This document shows, piece by piece, positions 7,075 to 15,498 of a stretch of DNA of 55,329 nt. The first letter of the stretch is position 1. Every line of letters begins with the position of its first letter. The stretch is from assembly GCF_900090245.1 (NCBI RefSeq), contig NZ_FMDN01000028.1, forward strand, positions 1 to 55,329, written 5' to 3'. Under the pieces are notes generated by a model, which was given only the letters and a program-made list of their open reading frames with translations, did no database searches and had not been told where the DNA came from. The stretch is from Micromonospora halophytica. Lineage in GTDB: Bacteria; Actinomycetota; Actinomycetes; Mycobacteriales; Micromonosporaceae. A program made the position numbers and the translations under genes.

Positions 7075-7800
7075 ATGACCCTGAAGCTTCGTTCCGTCGG
7101 GACGAGCGACCGTGGGCTGATCCGCAGCGGAAACCAGGACGCCCTGCACGCCGGTGCCTGGCTCGTCGCCGTCGCCGACGGCATGGGCGGGATGGCGGCC
7201 GGCGACCTGGCCAGCCGGATCGCCATGGACGCGATCGCCCCCCTGGACGTGGAGACCCCCGAGGACGCCCTGGTGGCCGCGTTGCAGAGTGGCATCGAGC
7301 TGGCCACCGAGCGGATCCGGCAGGCGGTCGTCGAGGATCCGGACCGGCAGGGCATGGGCACCACACTGACCGCCCTGCTCTTCGCCCGGACCGGCAGTTG
7401 CCTGGCCCTGGCGCACGTCGGGGACTCCCGGGCCTACCTGTTCCGGGAGGGGACGCTGAAGCAGATCACCCGGGACGACACCTTCGTGCAGATGCTCGTC
7501 GACCAAGGGCTGATCAGCCCCGACGAGGCGGCCAGCCACCCCCGTCGGGCCGTGGTCACCCAGGCGTTGCAGGGCGAGGAGGTCTCCCCGTCGTACGCGA
7601 CGATGGTGCCCTGGGCCGGCGACCGTTGGCTGCTGTGCAGCGACGGGCTCTCCAACGTCGTCCGCCCGGACACCCTGGCCGAGGTGCTCGCCGAGACCCC
7701 CGACCGGGAACTCTGCGCCCGTCGCCTGATCGACCTGGCGCTGCGGGCCGGCGGCCCGGACAACGTCACCGTGCTGATCGCCGACATCATCGAGGAGTGA
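7075..7800 (+). CDS. PP2C-family serine/threonine protein phosphatase
   Basis: A 241-residue cytoplasmic PP2C phosphatase that removes phosphate from Ser/Thr residues using two metal ions. All family motifs are visible: S-D-x-G near residue 11 leading to G-N-Q-D, V-A-D-G-M-G-G at about 33-39, G-D-S-R-A-Y-L, C-S-D-G-L and G-G-P-D-N-V-T near the end. There is no transmembrane tail, so it is the soluble Stp-type form, unlike the membrane-bound PstP of the cell-division cluster, whose neighbours (FHA, PknB, RodA) are absent here. ATG 7075 begins a conserved M-T-L-K-L-R-S-V-G-T-S-D start. Its TGA and the stop of hrpB form one perfect palindrome (7798-7809). Confidence 0.9.
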   Translation: MTLKLRSVGTSDRGLIRSGNQDALHAGAWLVAVADGMGGMAAGDLASRIAMDAIAPLDVETPEDALVAALQSGIELATERIRQAVVEDPDRQGMGTTLTALLFARTGSCLALAHVGDSRAYLFREGTLKQITRDDTFVQMLVDQGLISPDEAASHPRRAVVTQALQGEEVSPSYATMVPWAGDRWLLCSDGLSNVVRPDTLAEVLAETPDRELCARRLIDLALRAGGPDNVTVLIADIIEE

Positions 7801-7806
7801 GCCGGC

Positions 7807-10518
7807 TCAGCGCCGCCGGGGAGCGGCGTGCCGGGTCGGCGCGGCGGTCGTCGGGTCCTCCGGCCACGGATGACGCGGGTAGCGGCCCCGCAACTCGGCC
7901 CGCACCTGCCGGTACCCGCCGGACCAGAAGGAGGCCAGGTCGGCGGTGACCGCCACCGGGCGACCGGCGGGAGAGAGCAGGTGCAGCAGCACCGGCACCC
8001 GACCGTCGGCGATCCTCGGCGCGTCCCGCCAGCCGAAGGTCTCCTGGAGCTTCACCGCCAGCACCGGCGCGGCCGGGTCGGCGTAGTCCACCCGGATCCG
8101 CGAGCCGCTGGGCACCTCGACGCGCTCCGGGGCCAGCTCGTCCAGCCGGGCGGCCTCCCGCCAGGGCAGCAGCCGGCGCAGCGCCGCCGTCACGTCGATC
8201 CGGGCCAGGTCGGCCCGGCGGCGGGCGGCGACCAGCTCCGGGCCGAGCCAGTCGTCGGCGGCGGCGAGCAGCGCGTCGTCGCCGACGTCGGGCCACTGCC
8301 CGCCGAGCGCGCGGTGGCAGAACGCCAGCCGCTGCCGCAGCGCCCGCGCCGACGGCGTCCAGTCCAGCAGCGCCAGCCCCTCCCGGCGCAGCCCGTCGCG
8401 CAGCGCGGCAGCCAGCAGCTCCGGGCCCGGCCGGGTCAGCGAACGGCTGACCAGCTCGATCGCGCCGAGCCGGACCACCTCCCGGGCCACCACGTCGCCG
8501 TCGCCCCAGCGGACCTCCCGCTCCTCGCACAGCAACGGACCGCCCGCCTCCCGCGCGGTCGGCTCGTCGACGGCCGCCGCGAGCCGGATCCGCGCGGCCG
8601 GCGCGCCGGGGGAACGGTCGGCCACCGCCACGGCGAGCCAGTCGACGCCCGCCAGCGCCGTCCCCGCCGCCAGCTCCGCCTCGGTCCCACCGGCCATCAG
8701 GTACGCCGTCCCGCCGGCCCGGCGCACCCGGGCGACCCGCTCCGGGTACGCCAGACCGACCAGCAGTCCCGCGGCCAGATCGTCCGGCAGCCTCCCTCCC
8801 GCCCCTGCCCCGCTGCTGCCCGCCGCCCCGCCGGAGCCGGTCCCGGCTCCGGCCGTTCCGGCGTCGTCGCGAGGGCGCTTCGCGCCGCTCGTGGGGGTGC
8901 GCTCCGGAGATCTTGGCGAGTTGCGGTTCGCCACGAACGGCAACTCGCCAAGATCTGTGAGCGCTTGAGCCGAAGCCTGCTCTTCGGGCTCGGTGACGGG
9001 GGGCGGGGTGGGCAGGGCGGCGCGCAACCGACGCACCTCCGAGCGCCAGCGGGTACTCGCGCCCGGGTCGACCCCGGTGCGCAGCCGCCGCCAGGCGGCG
9101 GTCAGGTCGTCGCCCCGGCCGGTCAGTCCCTCCTCGGCCAGCAGCGCGACCAGTTCGGCGGCCCGGTCCGCGCCGACCCGCCGCGCGCCGTCGAGCAGGG
9201 CGCGGGCCAGCCGGGGATGCGCGCCGACGGCGGCGATCGTCCGGCCACGCGGCGTGATCCGGCCGTCCGCGTCGACCGCGCCGAGGGTGGTCAGGGTCTC
9301 CCGGGCCACCGCCAGCGCCGCCGGTGGCGGCGGGTCGGGCAGGGCCAGTCCGGCGCCGTCCGGGCTGCCCCAGGCGGCCAGCTCCAGGGCGAAGCCGGTC
9401 AGGTCGGCGGTGGCGATCTCCGGCTCCGGCTGCGCGGCCAACCGCTCGTGCGTGCCGGCGGACCAGCACCGGTAGACCGCGCCCGGGGCCTCCCGACCGG
9501 CCCGACCGGCCCGCTGGGTGGCCGCCGCCCGGGAGACCGGGACCGTGACCAGGGCGCCGAGCCCGCGGGACAGGTCGGTACGGGCCACCCGGCTCAGCCC
9601 GGCGTCCACCACCACCCGGACGCCGGGCACGGTCAGGCTGCTCTCCGCCACCGCCGTGGCCAGGACCACCCGGCGGTGCTCCGCCGGCCGCAGCGCGGCG
9701 TCCTGCTCTGCGCCGGGCAGCCGCCCGTGCAGCGGCAGCACGGCCACCCGGTCGGCCAGCCCCGCCAGCCGCCGGGTCACCGCGGTGATCTCACCCGCCC
9801 CCGGCAGGAAGACCAGCAGGTCCCCGTCCCGTTCGTCCAGTGCCCGGCGGACGGTGGCCGCGACGTGGTCGAGCAGGACCGGGTCGACCCGGCCGGCGCC
9901 GGGCGGCGCGACCGGCCGGGGCGGCGGCGCCCAGATCCGGGTCACCGGGTGCAGTGCCGCCTCGGCCCGCACCACCGGGGCCGGCCGGTCCCCGCCGAGC
10001 AGCGCGGCGAACCGGTCCGCCTCCGGGGTCGCCGACATCGCCAGCAGCCACAGGTCGGGGCGGAGCGTGGTGCGGGCCTCCACCGCGAAGGCCAGTGCCA
10101 GGTCGGCGTCGAGCTGCCGCTCGTGGACCTCGTCGAGCAGCACCGCGCCCACCCCGGGCAGCTCCGGGTCGTGGTGCAGGCGGCGGACCAGCAGTCCGGT
10201 GGTGACCACCTCGACCCGGGTGTCCGGGCCGACCCGCCGGTCGCCGCGTACGGCGTACCCGACCCGCCCGCCGACCCGTTCGCCGAGCAGGTGCGCCATC
10301 CGGCGGGCCGCCGCGCGGGCGGCCACCCTGCGGGGCTGGGCGATCACCACCCGCCCGTCGACCCGGTCGGCCACCGCGAGCGGGGCCAGCGTGGTCTTGC
10401 CGGTGCCCGGGGGCGCCACCAGGACGGCGCAGCCGTCGGCGGTCAGGGCCGAGACCAGCGCGGGGAGTACCGGGCTGACCGGCAGTTCGAGGGAGACGTC
10501 GGAGAGCACGGTGCCCAC
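7807..10518 (-). CDS. hrpB: ATP-dependent helicase HrpB
   Basis: A 903-residue DEAH-box RNA helicase of the HrpA/HrpB type, probably acting on structured RNA. Walker A is A-P-P-G-T-G-K-T-T at about 35-43, followed by L-D-E-V-H-E-R, S-A-T-P and motif VI Q-R-A-G-R-A-G-R. The HrpB-type C-terminal domain ends W-S-G-G-Y-R-Q-V-R-A-E-L-R-G-R-Y-P-R-H-P-W-P. GTG 10518 is chosen because G-rich sequence lies 7 nt upstream; GTG 10509 is an alternative. Residues about 510-565, just before the conserved L-A-Y-P-E-R-V-A block, are an atypical Gly/Ala/Arg-rich linker. That linker includes the part encoded by a 49-nt hairpin, which looks like an insertion tolerated in frame. Confidence 0.92.
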   Translation of the reverse strand: MGTVLSDVSLELPVSPVLPALVSALTADGCAVLVAPPGTGKTTLAPLAVADRVDGRVVIAQPRRVAARAAARRMAHLLGERVGGRVGYAVRGDRRVGPDTRVEVVTTGLLVRRLHHDPELPGVGAVLLDEVHERQLDADLALAFAVEARTTLRPDLWLLAMSATPEADRFAALLGGDRPAPVVRAEAALHPVTRIWAPPPRPVAPPGAGRVDPVLLDHVAATVRRALDERDGDLLVFLPGAGEITAVTRRLAGLADRVAVLPLHGRLPGAEQDAALRPAEHRRVVLATAVAESSLTVPGVRVVVDAGLSRVARTDLSRGLGALVTVPVSRAAATQRAGRAGREAPGAVYRCWSAGTHERLAAQPEPEIATADLTGFALELAAWGSPDGAGLALPDPPPPAALAVARETLTTLGAVDADGRITPRGRTIAAVGAHPRLARALLDGARRVGADRAAELVALLAEEGLTGRGDDLTAAWRRLRTGVDPGASTRWRSEVRRLRAALPTPPPVTEPEEQASAQALTDLGELPFVANRNSPRSPERTPTSGAKRPRDDAGTAGAGTGSGGAAGSSGAGAGGRLPDDLAAGLLVGLAYPERVARVRRAGGTAYLMAGGTEAELAAGTALAGVDWLAVAVADRSPGAPAARIRLAAAVDEPTAREAGGPLLCEEREVRWGDGDVVAREVVRLGAIELVSRSLTRPGPELLAAALRDGLRREGLALLDWTPSARALRQRLAFCHRALGGQWPDVGDDALLAAADDWLGPELVAARRRADLARIDVTAALRRLLPWREAARLDELAPERVEVPSGSRIRVDYADPAAPVLAVKLQETFGWRDAPRIADGRVPVLLHLLSPAGRPVAVTADLASFWSGGYRQVRAELRGRYPRHPWPEDPTTAAPTRHAAPRRR
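8909..8957. repeat. 49-nt near-perfect hairpin embedded in hrpB
   Basis: Bases 8909-8925 (AGATCTTGGCGAGTTGC) are the exact reverse complement of 8941-8957. After one G-G mismatch (8926/8940) the pairing resumes for 5 bp, GTTCG (8927-8931) with CGAAC (8935-8939), leaving a 3-nt loop. It has lower GC than its surroundings and encodes residues about 521-537 of HrpB. This is the form of a REP/MITE-like palindromic element; no second copy is in the window. Confidence 0.8.
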
Positions 10519-10534
10519 TGTGGCACCCCGGCGG

Positions 10535-10735
10535 TCAGCCGGGGCGTACCACGTCGATCCCGGTGACGAATGCGGCCCACGCCGGGGCGGGGAAGACCAG
10601 CACCGGCCCCGGCCGGTCCTTGCTGTCGCGTACGGCGACCCGACCGTCGACGGTGGCGACCTCGACGCAGTTGCCGTTGCCGACGCTGCGGGTGCTCGTG
10701 CGCCACTGCGCACCGGACAGGTCGAGCATGGTCAT
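10535..10735 (-). CDS. DUF397 small protein (second copy)
   Basis: A 66-residue DUF397 protein: Q-W-R-T-S-T-R-S, G-N-C-V-E-V-A, V-A-V-R-D-S-K-D-R and a C-terminal W-A-A-F-V. ATG 10735 has GAGG about 7 nt upstream; a second in-frame ATG two codons on is the alternative. It follows the XRE/DUF5753 gene by 41 bp on the same strand, not overlapping as in the first module at 2.5-3.4 kb. The two DUF397 proteins share the family core but differ elsewhere, so they are paralogues, not a recent duplication. Confidence 0.85.
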   Translation of the reverse strand: MTMLDLSGAQWRTSTRSVGNGNCVEVATVDGRVAVRDSKDRPGPVLVFPAPAWAAFVTGIDVVRPG

Positions 10736-10776
10736 CCCCGTACCTCACGTTCTCCGGCGAGCGCGCCGCGAAGCGG

Positions 10777-11619
10777 TCACGCAAAGTGACGAGAAGCCTC
10801 CTCCAGGCGGGCCACGGAGTCCGCCGGAGGCAGCGCCAGACGGCACAGCTCCTCGTGCACCAGGCTATACCCGCAGACGTGCGCGGCCTCCTCCAGAGCC
10901 AGCCCCAGCGTGAGATTGTCCAGGTAGACCACGGATGCGTCGGCGGCGTCGGCGAAGTTGAGGATGACGTACGGCGCGCTCATCGCCGGGTGTCCACCCG
11001 CCGAGAAGGGAAGTACGTGGATAGTCACGTTGGGTGACTGGGCGACCCGAGCCATGTGCGCCAACTGCTCCGCCATCACCGCCGGGCCGCCCACCGGCCG
11101 CAGCAGCACCGCCTCGTTCAGCACCACCGACAACTCGACCGGGTTCTCGCGGCGCAGCACCTCCTGCCGGCGCAGCCGGGCGGCCACCTTGCGTTCCAGG
11201 CCCTCCTCCCCGGCGGTACGCCGGTAGACCTCGCGGGCGTACGCCTCGGTCTGCAGCAGTCCGGGCACCGCCTCCGCCTCGTACGTCCGCAGCCGCGCGG
11301 CCTCGGCCTCCAGCCCGACGTAGAACTCGAACCACTCCGGCAGCACGTCGCTGTAGGTCTGCCACCAGCCGCGCTGCTGCGCGCCCCGGGCGATCTCGAT
11401 CAGCGCCTCCGCGTCCGCGCCGGTGACCTCGTAGAGGGCGAGCGCGGCCCGCACGTCGCGGGGCTTGATGCCGATCTGGGCGTTCTCGATGCGGGAGAGG
11501 TTGCTCTTGGACATGTCGAGCTGGCGGGCCGCCACGTCGAGGGTCATGCCGGCGCGCTCGCGCAGCTGGCGCAGTTCCCGGGCGATACGACGACGGCGGA
11601 CAGTGGGGCTGGCGGTCAC
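10777..11619 (-). CDS. XRE-family regulator with DUF5753 domain (second copy)
   Basis: A 280-residue regulator. Residues about 8-65 form a typical XRE helix-turn-helix (L-R-Q-L-R-E-R-A-G-M-T-L-D-V-A-A-R-Q-L, then S-K-S-N-L-S-R-I-E-N). The remainder is DUF5753 with E-A-V-P-G-L-L-Q-T-E-A-Y-A and R-L-R-R-Q-E. The GTG at 11619 is directly abutted by GGAGG, too close for a normal ribosome site, so the start may be leaderless or slightly different. It is divergent from the GPP34 operon. The shared 140-bp gap holds three copies of a G(T)TGCAA word (11666, 11687, 11696) that could be operator half-sites. Confidence 0.87.
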   Translation of the reverse strand: MTASPTVRRRRIARELRQLRERAGMTLDVAARQLDMSKSNLSRIENAQIGIKPRDVRAALALYEVTGADAEALIEIARGAQQRGWWQTYSDVLPEWFEFYVGLEAEAARLRTYEAEAVPGLLQTEAYAREVYRRTAGEEGLERKVAARLRRQEVLRRENPVELSVVLNEAVLLRPVGGPAVMAEQLAHMARVAQSPNVTIHVLPFSAGGHPAMSAPYVILNFADAADASVVYLDNLTLGLALEEAAHVCGYSLVHEELCRLALPPADSVARLEEASRHFA

Positions 11620-11762
11620 CCTCCGAGTCTGGCACGGCAAAATCCGCAGGTCGCCCGGACACGGAGTGCAACCGTCGAATCCGGGAGTTGCAAAGGTGCA
11701 AGGGTGCGGGCATCCTGTCACCCGGCGTCGATCACTTGTGGACTTACCGCGTTGGAGGCTCG

Positions 11763-12389
11763 TTGCTCATCGCCGACGAGTTCTTCCTCATCGCCCACAA
11801 CGACAGTCGGGGCAAGGCCAGACTGCACCCCGCCGCGACCGGGCTGGGGCTCGCCGGCGCACTCCTCGGCGAGCTCGTCCTCTTCGGACATGTGACCGTG
11901 GCCAACGGCCTGGTCACCGTCATCGACCGGCGTCCACCGGCCGACGCGCTCTCGCACACCGTGCTCGACCAGTTGATCGGGGAGCCCCAGCACCAGGAGA
12001 TCCGCACCTGGCTGGCCTTCCTGGCCCGGTCGTCGACGACCAGCGTGGGGGAGCGGCTGACCCGGGCGGGCGTGCTGCGCCGCCAGGAGAGCCGGCGGTT
12101 GCTGCGCACCACCGTCAGCTTCGTCCCGGTCGACCTCAACGCGGTCGCCTGGCCGGCCACCCGGTTGCGTGCCCTGCTGGAACGGCCGGATCCCCCCGCC
12201 GTCCCGGACGCCGTCCTGCTCGGGCTGGTCACCGCCGCAGGGCTCTCCCGCGAGGTGCTGTGGAGCGCCGGTCCCCGCGCCCAGCACCGGCTCGGCGTGC
12301 TCGTCCCCGCGCTGCCACCCCCGCTGCGGGAGCTGGTGGCGCACACCGAGGCGGCCGTCGGCGCGGCCGTGCTGCGCGGCATCCCCTGA
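11763..12389 (+). CDS. GPP34 (GOLPH3-like) family protein
   Basis: A 208-residue protein of the GPP34 domain family, seen from the start L-L-I-A-D-E-F-F-L-I-A-H-N and the helical pattern ending T-E-A-A-V-G-A-A-V. In eukaryotes GOLPH3 binds phosphatidylinositol-4-phosphate at the Golgi; in actinobacteria the family is common and its role is not established. The start is a TTG at 11763, chosen because homologues begin at this point and GGAGG lies at 11754-11758, though the 4-nt spacing is short. It is followed after 48 bp by an amino-acid permease, suggesting an operon with a membrane link. Confidence 0.78.
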   Translation: MLIADEFFLIAHNDSRGKARLHPAATGLGLAGALLGELVLFGHVTVANGLVTVIDRRPPADALSHTVLDQLIGEPQHQEIRTWLAFLARSSTTSVGERLTRAGVLRRQESRRLLRTTVSFVPVDLNAVAWPATRLRALLERPDPPAVPDAVLLGLVTAAGLSREVLWSAGPRAQHRLGVLVPALPPPLRELVAHTEAAVGAAVLRGIP

Positions 12390-12437
12390 TCCCCGCCACC
12401 CCCGACCCCTCCCCTCATCGAACCCGGAGCAGTCCCC

Positions 12438-13961
12438 ATGCCCCCGACAAGCAGGCTGGAACGACCCAGCAACGTGTCCGACGCCCTGGCCAGCGGCCGG
12501 CTCGGCGTCCCCTCGGTCATCTTCTTCGTCCTCTCCGCCGCCGCGCCGCTCACCGTGGTCGCCGGTGTGGTCACCACCGGGTACGCGGTCACCGGCGTCA
12601 CCGGCATGCCGCTGGCCTTCCTCGCGGTCGCCGCCGTCCTGGCGCTCTTCTCCGTCGGCTACGTGGCGATGGCCCGCCGGGTCGAGAACGCGGGCGCCTT
12701 CTACGCGTACGTCTCCCGGGGGATCGGCCGTCCGGCCGGAGTCGGTGCGGCCTGGGTCGCCCTCATCGCCTACAACGCCCTGCAGGTGGGCCTCTACGGC
12801 GCGATCGGCGCCGCGGCGGCCCCGGTCTTCGGCACGCTGTTCGGCGTCGAGCCGCACTGGGCCCTGGTGGCCCTGGTGGCCTGGGCGCTGGTCGCCCTGC
12901 TCGGCCTGCTCCGCGTCGACGTCAACGGCCTGGTGCTGGCGGTGCTGCTGATCGCCGAGATCGTGGTGATCGTCGTCTTCGACCTGGGTCAGCTCACCAA
13001 CCCGGCCGGCGGTTCGGTCAGCCTCGACGCGCTGTCCCCGGCCAACCTGGTGGCGCCGGGGGCCGGGGCGCTGCTCGTGCTCGCCATGACCGGCTTCGTC
13101 GGCTTCGAGTCCGCGGTGGTGTTCAGCGAGGAGAGCAAGGACCCGAAGCGGACCGTGCCGTTGGCGACCTACCTCTCCGTCGTGATCATCGCCGGCCTCT
13201 ACGCGCTGTCGTCCTGGACGATGACCGTGGCCACCGGCCCGGAGAACGTGTCGCAGCAGGCCGGCGAGCAGAGCGTCGCGCTCATCTTCAACCTGGCCGC
13301 CGCGCACTTCGGCGACACCGTCGTCACCATCGGCCAGGCGCTCTTCATGACCTCGGTGCTGGCCGCGATGATCTCGTTCCACAACACCACGGCCCGGTAC
13401 GCGTTCGCGCTCGGCCGGGAACGGGTGCTGCCGGCCGCGTTCGGGCAGACCTCGCCGCGCACCGGCTCGCCCCGGGTCGCGTCGCTGGCGCAGAGCGTGC
13501 TCGGGCTGGTGGTGATCGTGCTCTACACGGTGAACGGCTGGGACCCGGTGCTCCAGCTCTTCTACTGGGCGGGCGCGGGCGGCGGCTTCGGGGTGCTGCT
13601 GCTGATCGCCACCACCAGCGTCGCCGTGATCGCCTTCTTCGCCCGTACCGCCACCCCGGAGAACCTGTGGCGGCGGGCGGTCGCGCCCGGCCTGGCGTCC
13701 GTCGCGCTGGTCGCGGTCATCTCGGTGGCGGTGGCCAACTTCGCCACCCTGCTCGGTGTGGCGCCGGACTCCCCGCTGCGCTGGGCCGTCCCGGCGGTCT
13801 ACCCGGTCGCCGCGCTGCTCGGCGTGCTGTGGGGCGTCCTGCTGCGGCGCAACCGACCCGAGGTGTACGCCCGCATCGGTCTCGGCGCGCAGAGCGCGGC
13901 GGCGGCCGTGCTGCCGGGCCCGGGCCAGCCGGCCCCGGTTCGGGCGGGGGCGGGCCGGTGA
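12438..13961 (+). CDS. APC-family amino acid permease
   Basis: A 507-residue integral membrane transporter of the amino acid-polyamine-organocation superfamily with about 12 hydrophobic helices. The first helix (S-V-I-F-F-V-L-S-A-A-A-P-L-T-V-V-A-G) is the typical APC substrate loop, and G-F-E-S-A-V-V-F-S-E-E-S-K-D-P-K-R-T-V-P is the family motif after helix 6. Substrate is probably an amino acid or amine taken up by proton symport; specificity cannot be read. Its stop overlaps the start of the following acetyltransferase by 4 bases, so the two are coupled and the enzyme may act on the transported amine. Confidence 0.9.
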   Translation: MPPTSRLERPSNVSDALASGRLGVPSVIFFVLSAAAPLTVVAGVVTTGYAVTGVTGMPLAFLAVAAVLALFSVGYVAMARRVENAGAFYAYVSRGIGRPAGVGAAWVALIAYNALQVGLYGAIGAAAAPVFGTLFGVEPHWALVALVAWALVALLGLLRVDVNGLVLAVLLIAEIVVIVVFDLGQLTNPAGGSVSLDALSPANLVAPGAGALLVLAMTGFVGFESAVVFSEESKDPKRTVPLATYLSVVIIAGLYALSSWTMTVATGPENVSQQAGEQSVALIFNLAAAHFGDTVVTIGQALFMTSVLAAMISFHNTTARYAFALGRERVLPAAFGQTSPRTGSPRVASLAQSVLGLVVIVLYTVNGWDPVLQLFYWAGAGGGFGVLLLIATTSVAVIAFFARTATPENLWRRAVAPGLASVALVAVISVAVANFATLLGVAPDSPLRWAVPAVYPVAALLGVLWGVLLRRNRPEVYARIGLGAQSAAAAVLPGPGQPAPVRAGAGR

Positions 13962-14551
13962 GCGGCCCGACCGTCGAGCGGCTCGGCGCGGCGCAGACCC
14001 GGGTGGTCGCCGAGCGGATCGCCAACTCCTTCCTGGTGCTGGCGGCGACCCGGTGGCTGGTGCCGGACGCGGCGCGGCGCGAAGCGGTGCTCGCCGACCA
14101 CTTCGAGATCATGGTGGATCACGCGATGCGGCACGGCCTGGTCCACGGCACCGCGGACCGCTCCGGGGTGGCCGTCTGGCTGCCGCAGGTGGGCCAGCCC
14201 GGGCCGGAACCGGTCGACTACGACCAGCGGCTGGCCGACGCCTGCGGCGAGTGGACCGACCGGTTCCGTCATCTCGACGACCTCTTCGCGGCCAGCCACC
14301 CGCACGACGACCACCATCACCTGGCGTTCCTCGCGGTGGCTCCGCAGCGGCAGGGGCAGGGTATCGGCACGGCGCTGCTGCGGCACCACCACGCGGTGCT
14401 CGACGCCGAGGGGGTGCCGGCGTACCTCGAGGCGAGCAGCGAGAGCAGCCGCGACCTGTACGCCCGGCACGGGTACCGGGGCAGTGAGCCGTTCCGGCTG
14501 CCGGACGGTACCCCGTTCTATCCGATGTGGCGGGATCCGGCGGGGCGCTGA
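13958..14551 (+). CDS. GNAT family N-acetyltransferase, coupled to the permease
   Basis: A 197-residue acetyltransferase. Motif A is H-L-A-F-L-A-V-A-P-Q-R-Q-G-Q-G-I-G-T-A-L-L (about residues 124-144) and motif B is S-R-D-L-Y-A-R-H-G-Y, both complete. The N-terminal half is longer than usual, with a run of His/Asp (H-P-H-D-D-H-H-H) before the catalytic strand. GTG 13958 overlaps the permease stop (GTGA). The coupling suggests it acetylates a substrate carried by the permease, or protects against a toxic amine; this is inference. Confidence 0.82.
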   Translation: MSGPTVERLGAAQTRVVAERIANSFLVLAATRWLVPDAARREAVLADHFEIMVDHAMRHGLVHGTADRSGVAVWLPQVGQPGPEPVDYDQRLADACGEWTDRFRHLDDLFAASHPHDDHHHLAFLAVAPQRQGQGIGTALLRHHHAVLDAEGVPAYLEASSESSRDLYARHGYRGSEPFRLPDGTPFYPMWRDPAGR

Positions 14552-14561
14552 GCAGGCGGTG

Positions 14562-14590
14562 ACGGCCCTGGGCGACCTGCCCGGGGCCGT
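14562..14590 (+). terminator. Hairpin ending the GPP34-permease-GNAT operon
   Basis: ACGGCCC-T-GGGC (14562-14573) pairs with GCCC-G-GGGCCGT (14579-14590), 12 pairs including one wobble, 5-nt loop. It starts 11 nt after the acetyltransferase stop. Confidence 0.65.
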
Positions 14591-14682
14591 TGCGCGTACG
14601 GTCACCCTGCGCGAGCGGTCGGTCACCTCACTGTTGTGGGGATCACCTTGACGGTGGTCGACGGATCGCGTGGGGTGTATCC

Positions 14683-15414
14683 ATGGCGCGCATCGCGTAC
14701 GACGAGCGGGCGGCGGTCGCCTTCGCCGCGACCCGGCACCTGGACGAGGGCGGCATCGCGCGGTGGCAGGCGGCGGTCGGCCGGCACCTGCGCCCCCGCC
14801 CCGACCTGCGGCTGCTCGACCTCGGCGCCGGCACCGGCACCTGGTCGGTCGCCTTCCGGGACTGGTACGGCGCGCAGGTGGTGGCCGTCGAGCCGTCGGC
14901 GGCGATGCGGACGCGGGCGGTGTGCCCGGGGCTGGTGGCCGGTCGGGCGGAGGCACTGCCGTTCGCGGCGGCCAGCCTGGACGCGGCGTGGCTCTCCACG
15001 GTGATCCACCACCTGCCGGACCTGCCCGCGGTGGCCGCGGGGCTGCGCCGGGTGCTGCGGCCGGGCGCGCCGGTGCTGGTCCGCTCGGTCTTCGCCGGGC
15101 GCAGCGACGGGATCAGTCTGTTCCGGTGGTTCCCGGAGGCAGCGCGGGTGCTGGACAGCTATCCGTCGGTGACCCAGGTCCGCGCGGCGTTCGCGGCGGC
15201 CGGTTTCCCGACGGCGAGCCTGGAGCGGGTGTCGCAGGTCAGCGCGGCCTCCCTGGCGGAGGCCGCGGCCGGGCTGCGCCGGGAGGCGCACAGCCCGCTG
15301 CTCCTGCTCGACGACGACGCCTTCGCGCGCGGGCTGGACCGGTTGCGGCGGGCGGCGGTGCGTACCCCGGACGCGCCTGTGGTGGACCGGATGGACCTGC
15401 TGGTGCTGCGGTGA
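14683..15414 (+). CDS. Class I SAM-dependent methyltransferase
   Basis: A 243-residue methyltransferase of the UbiE/COQ5-like type. The SAM-binding motif I is L-L-D-L-G-A-G-T-G-T-W at about residues 43-53, followed by A-V-E-P-S at the end of strand 2 and L-P-F-A-A-A-S-L-D-A-A-W (motif II). V-L-R-P-G-A-P-V-L-V is motif III. The substrate is unknown, and no biosynthetic neighbours point to one. ATG 14683 gives a short M-A-R-I-A-Y-D-E-R start; no strong ribosome site is seen. It converges on the sigma factor gene across a strong bidirectional terminator. Confidence 0.82.
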   Translation: MARIAYDERAAVAFAATRHLDEGGIARWQAAVGRHLRPRPDLRLLDLGAGTGTWSVAFRDWYGAQVVAVEPSAAMRTRAVCPGLVAGRAEALPFAAASLDAAWLSTVIHHLPDLPAVAAGLRRVLRPGAPVLVRSVFAGRSDGISLFRWFPEAARVLDSYPSVTQVRAAFAAAGFPTASLERVSQVSAASLAEAAAGLRREAHSPLLLLDDDAFARGLDRLRRAAVRTPDAPVVDRMDLLVLR

Positions 15415-15428
15415 CCCGGGGCGGCAGC

Positions 15429-15457
15429 GGCCCGGCCGGCGAATCGCCGACCGGGCC
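15429..15457. terminator. Bidirectional terminator between methyltransferase and sigma factor genes
   Basis: GGCCCGG-C-CGGCG (15429-15441) pairs with CGCCG-A-CCGGGCC (15445-15457): 12 pairs, one C-A mismatch, 3-nt loop. It lies centrally in the 84-bp gap between the two convergent stops. Confidence 0.75.
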
Positions 15458-15498
15458 TGCGAGGACGTGACGGTGACCGGGCCCGTCGACCCCGTCAC

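Noticed and set aside
11465..14551. A long plus-strand frame overlapping the XRE, GPP34 and permease genes
   Set aside because: Only the segment from 13958 (GNAT) has domain features and a coupled start; upstream it is a shadow frame.
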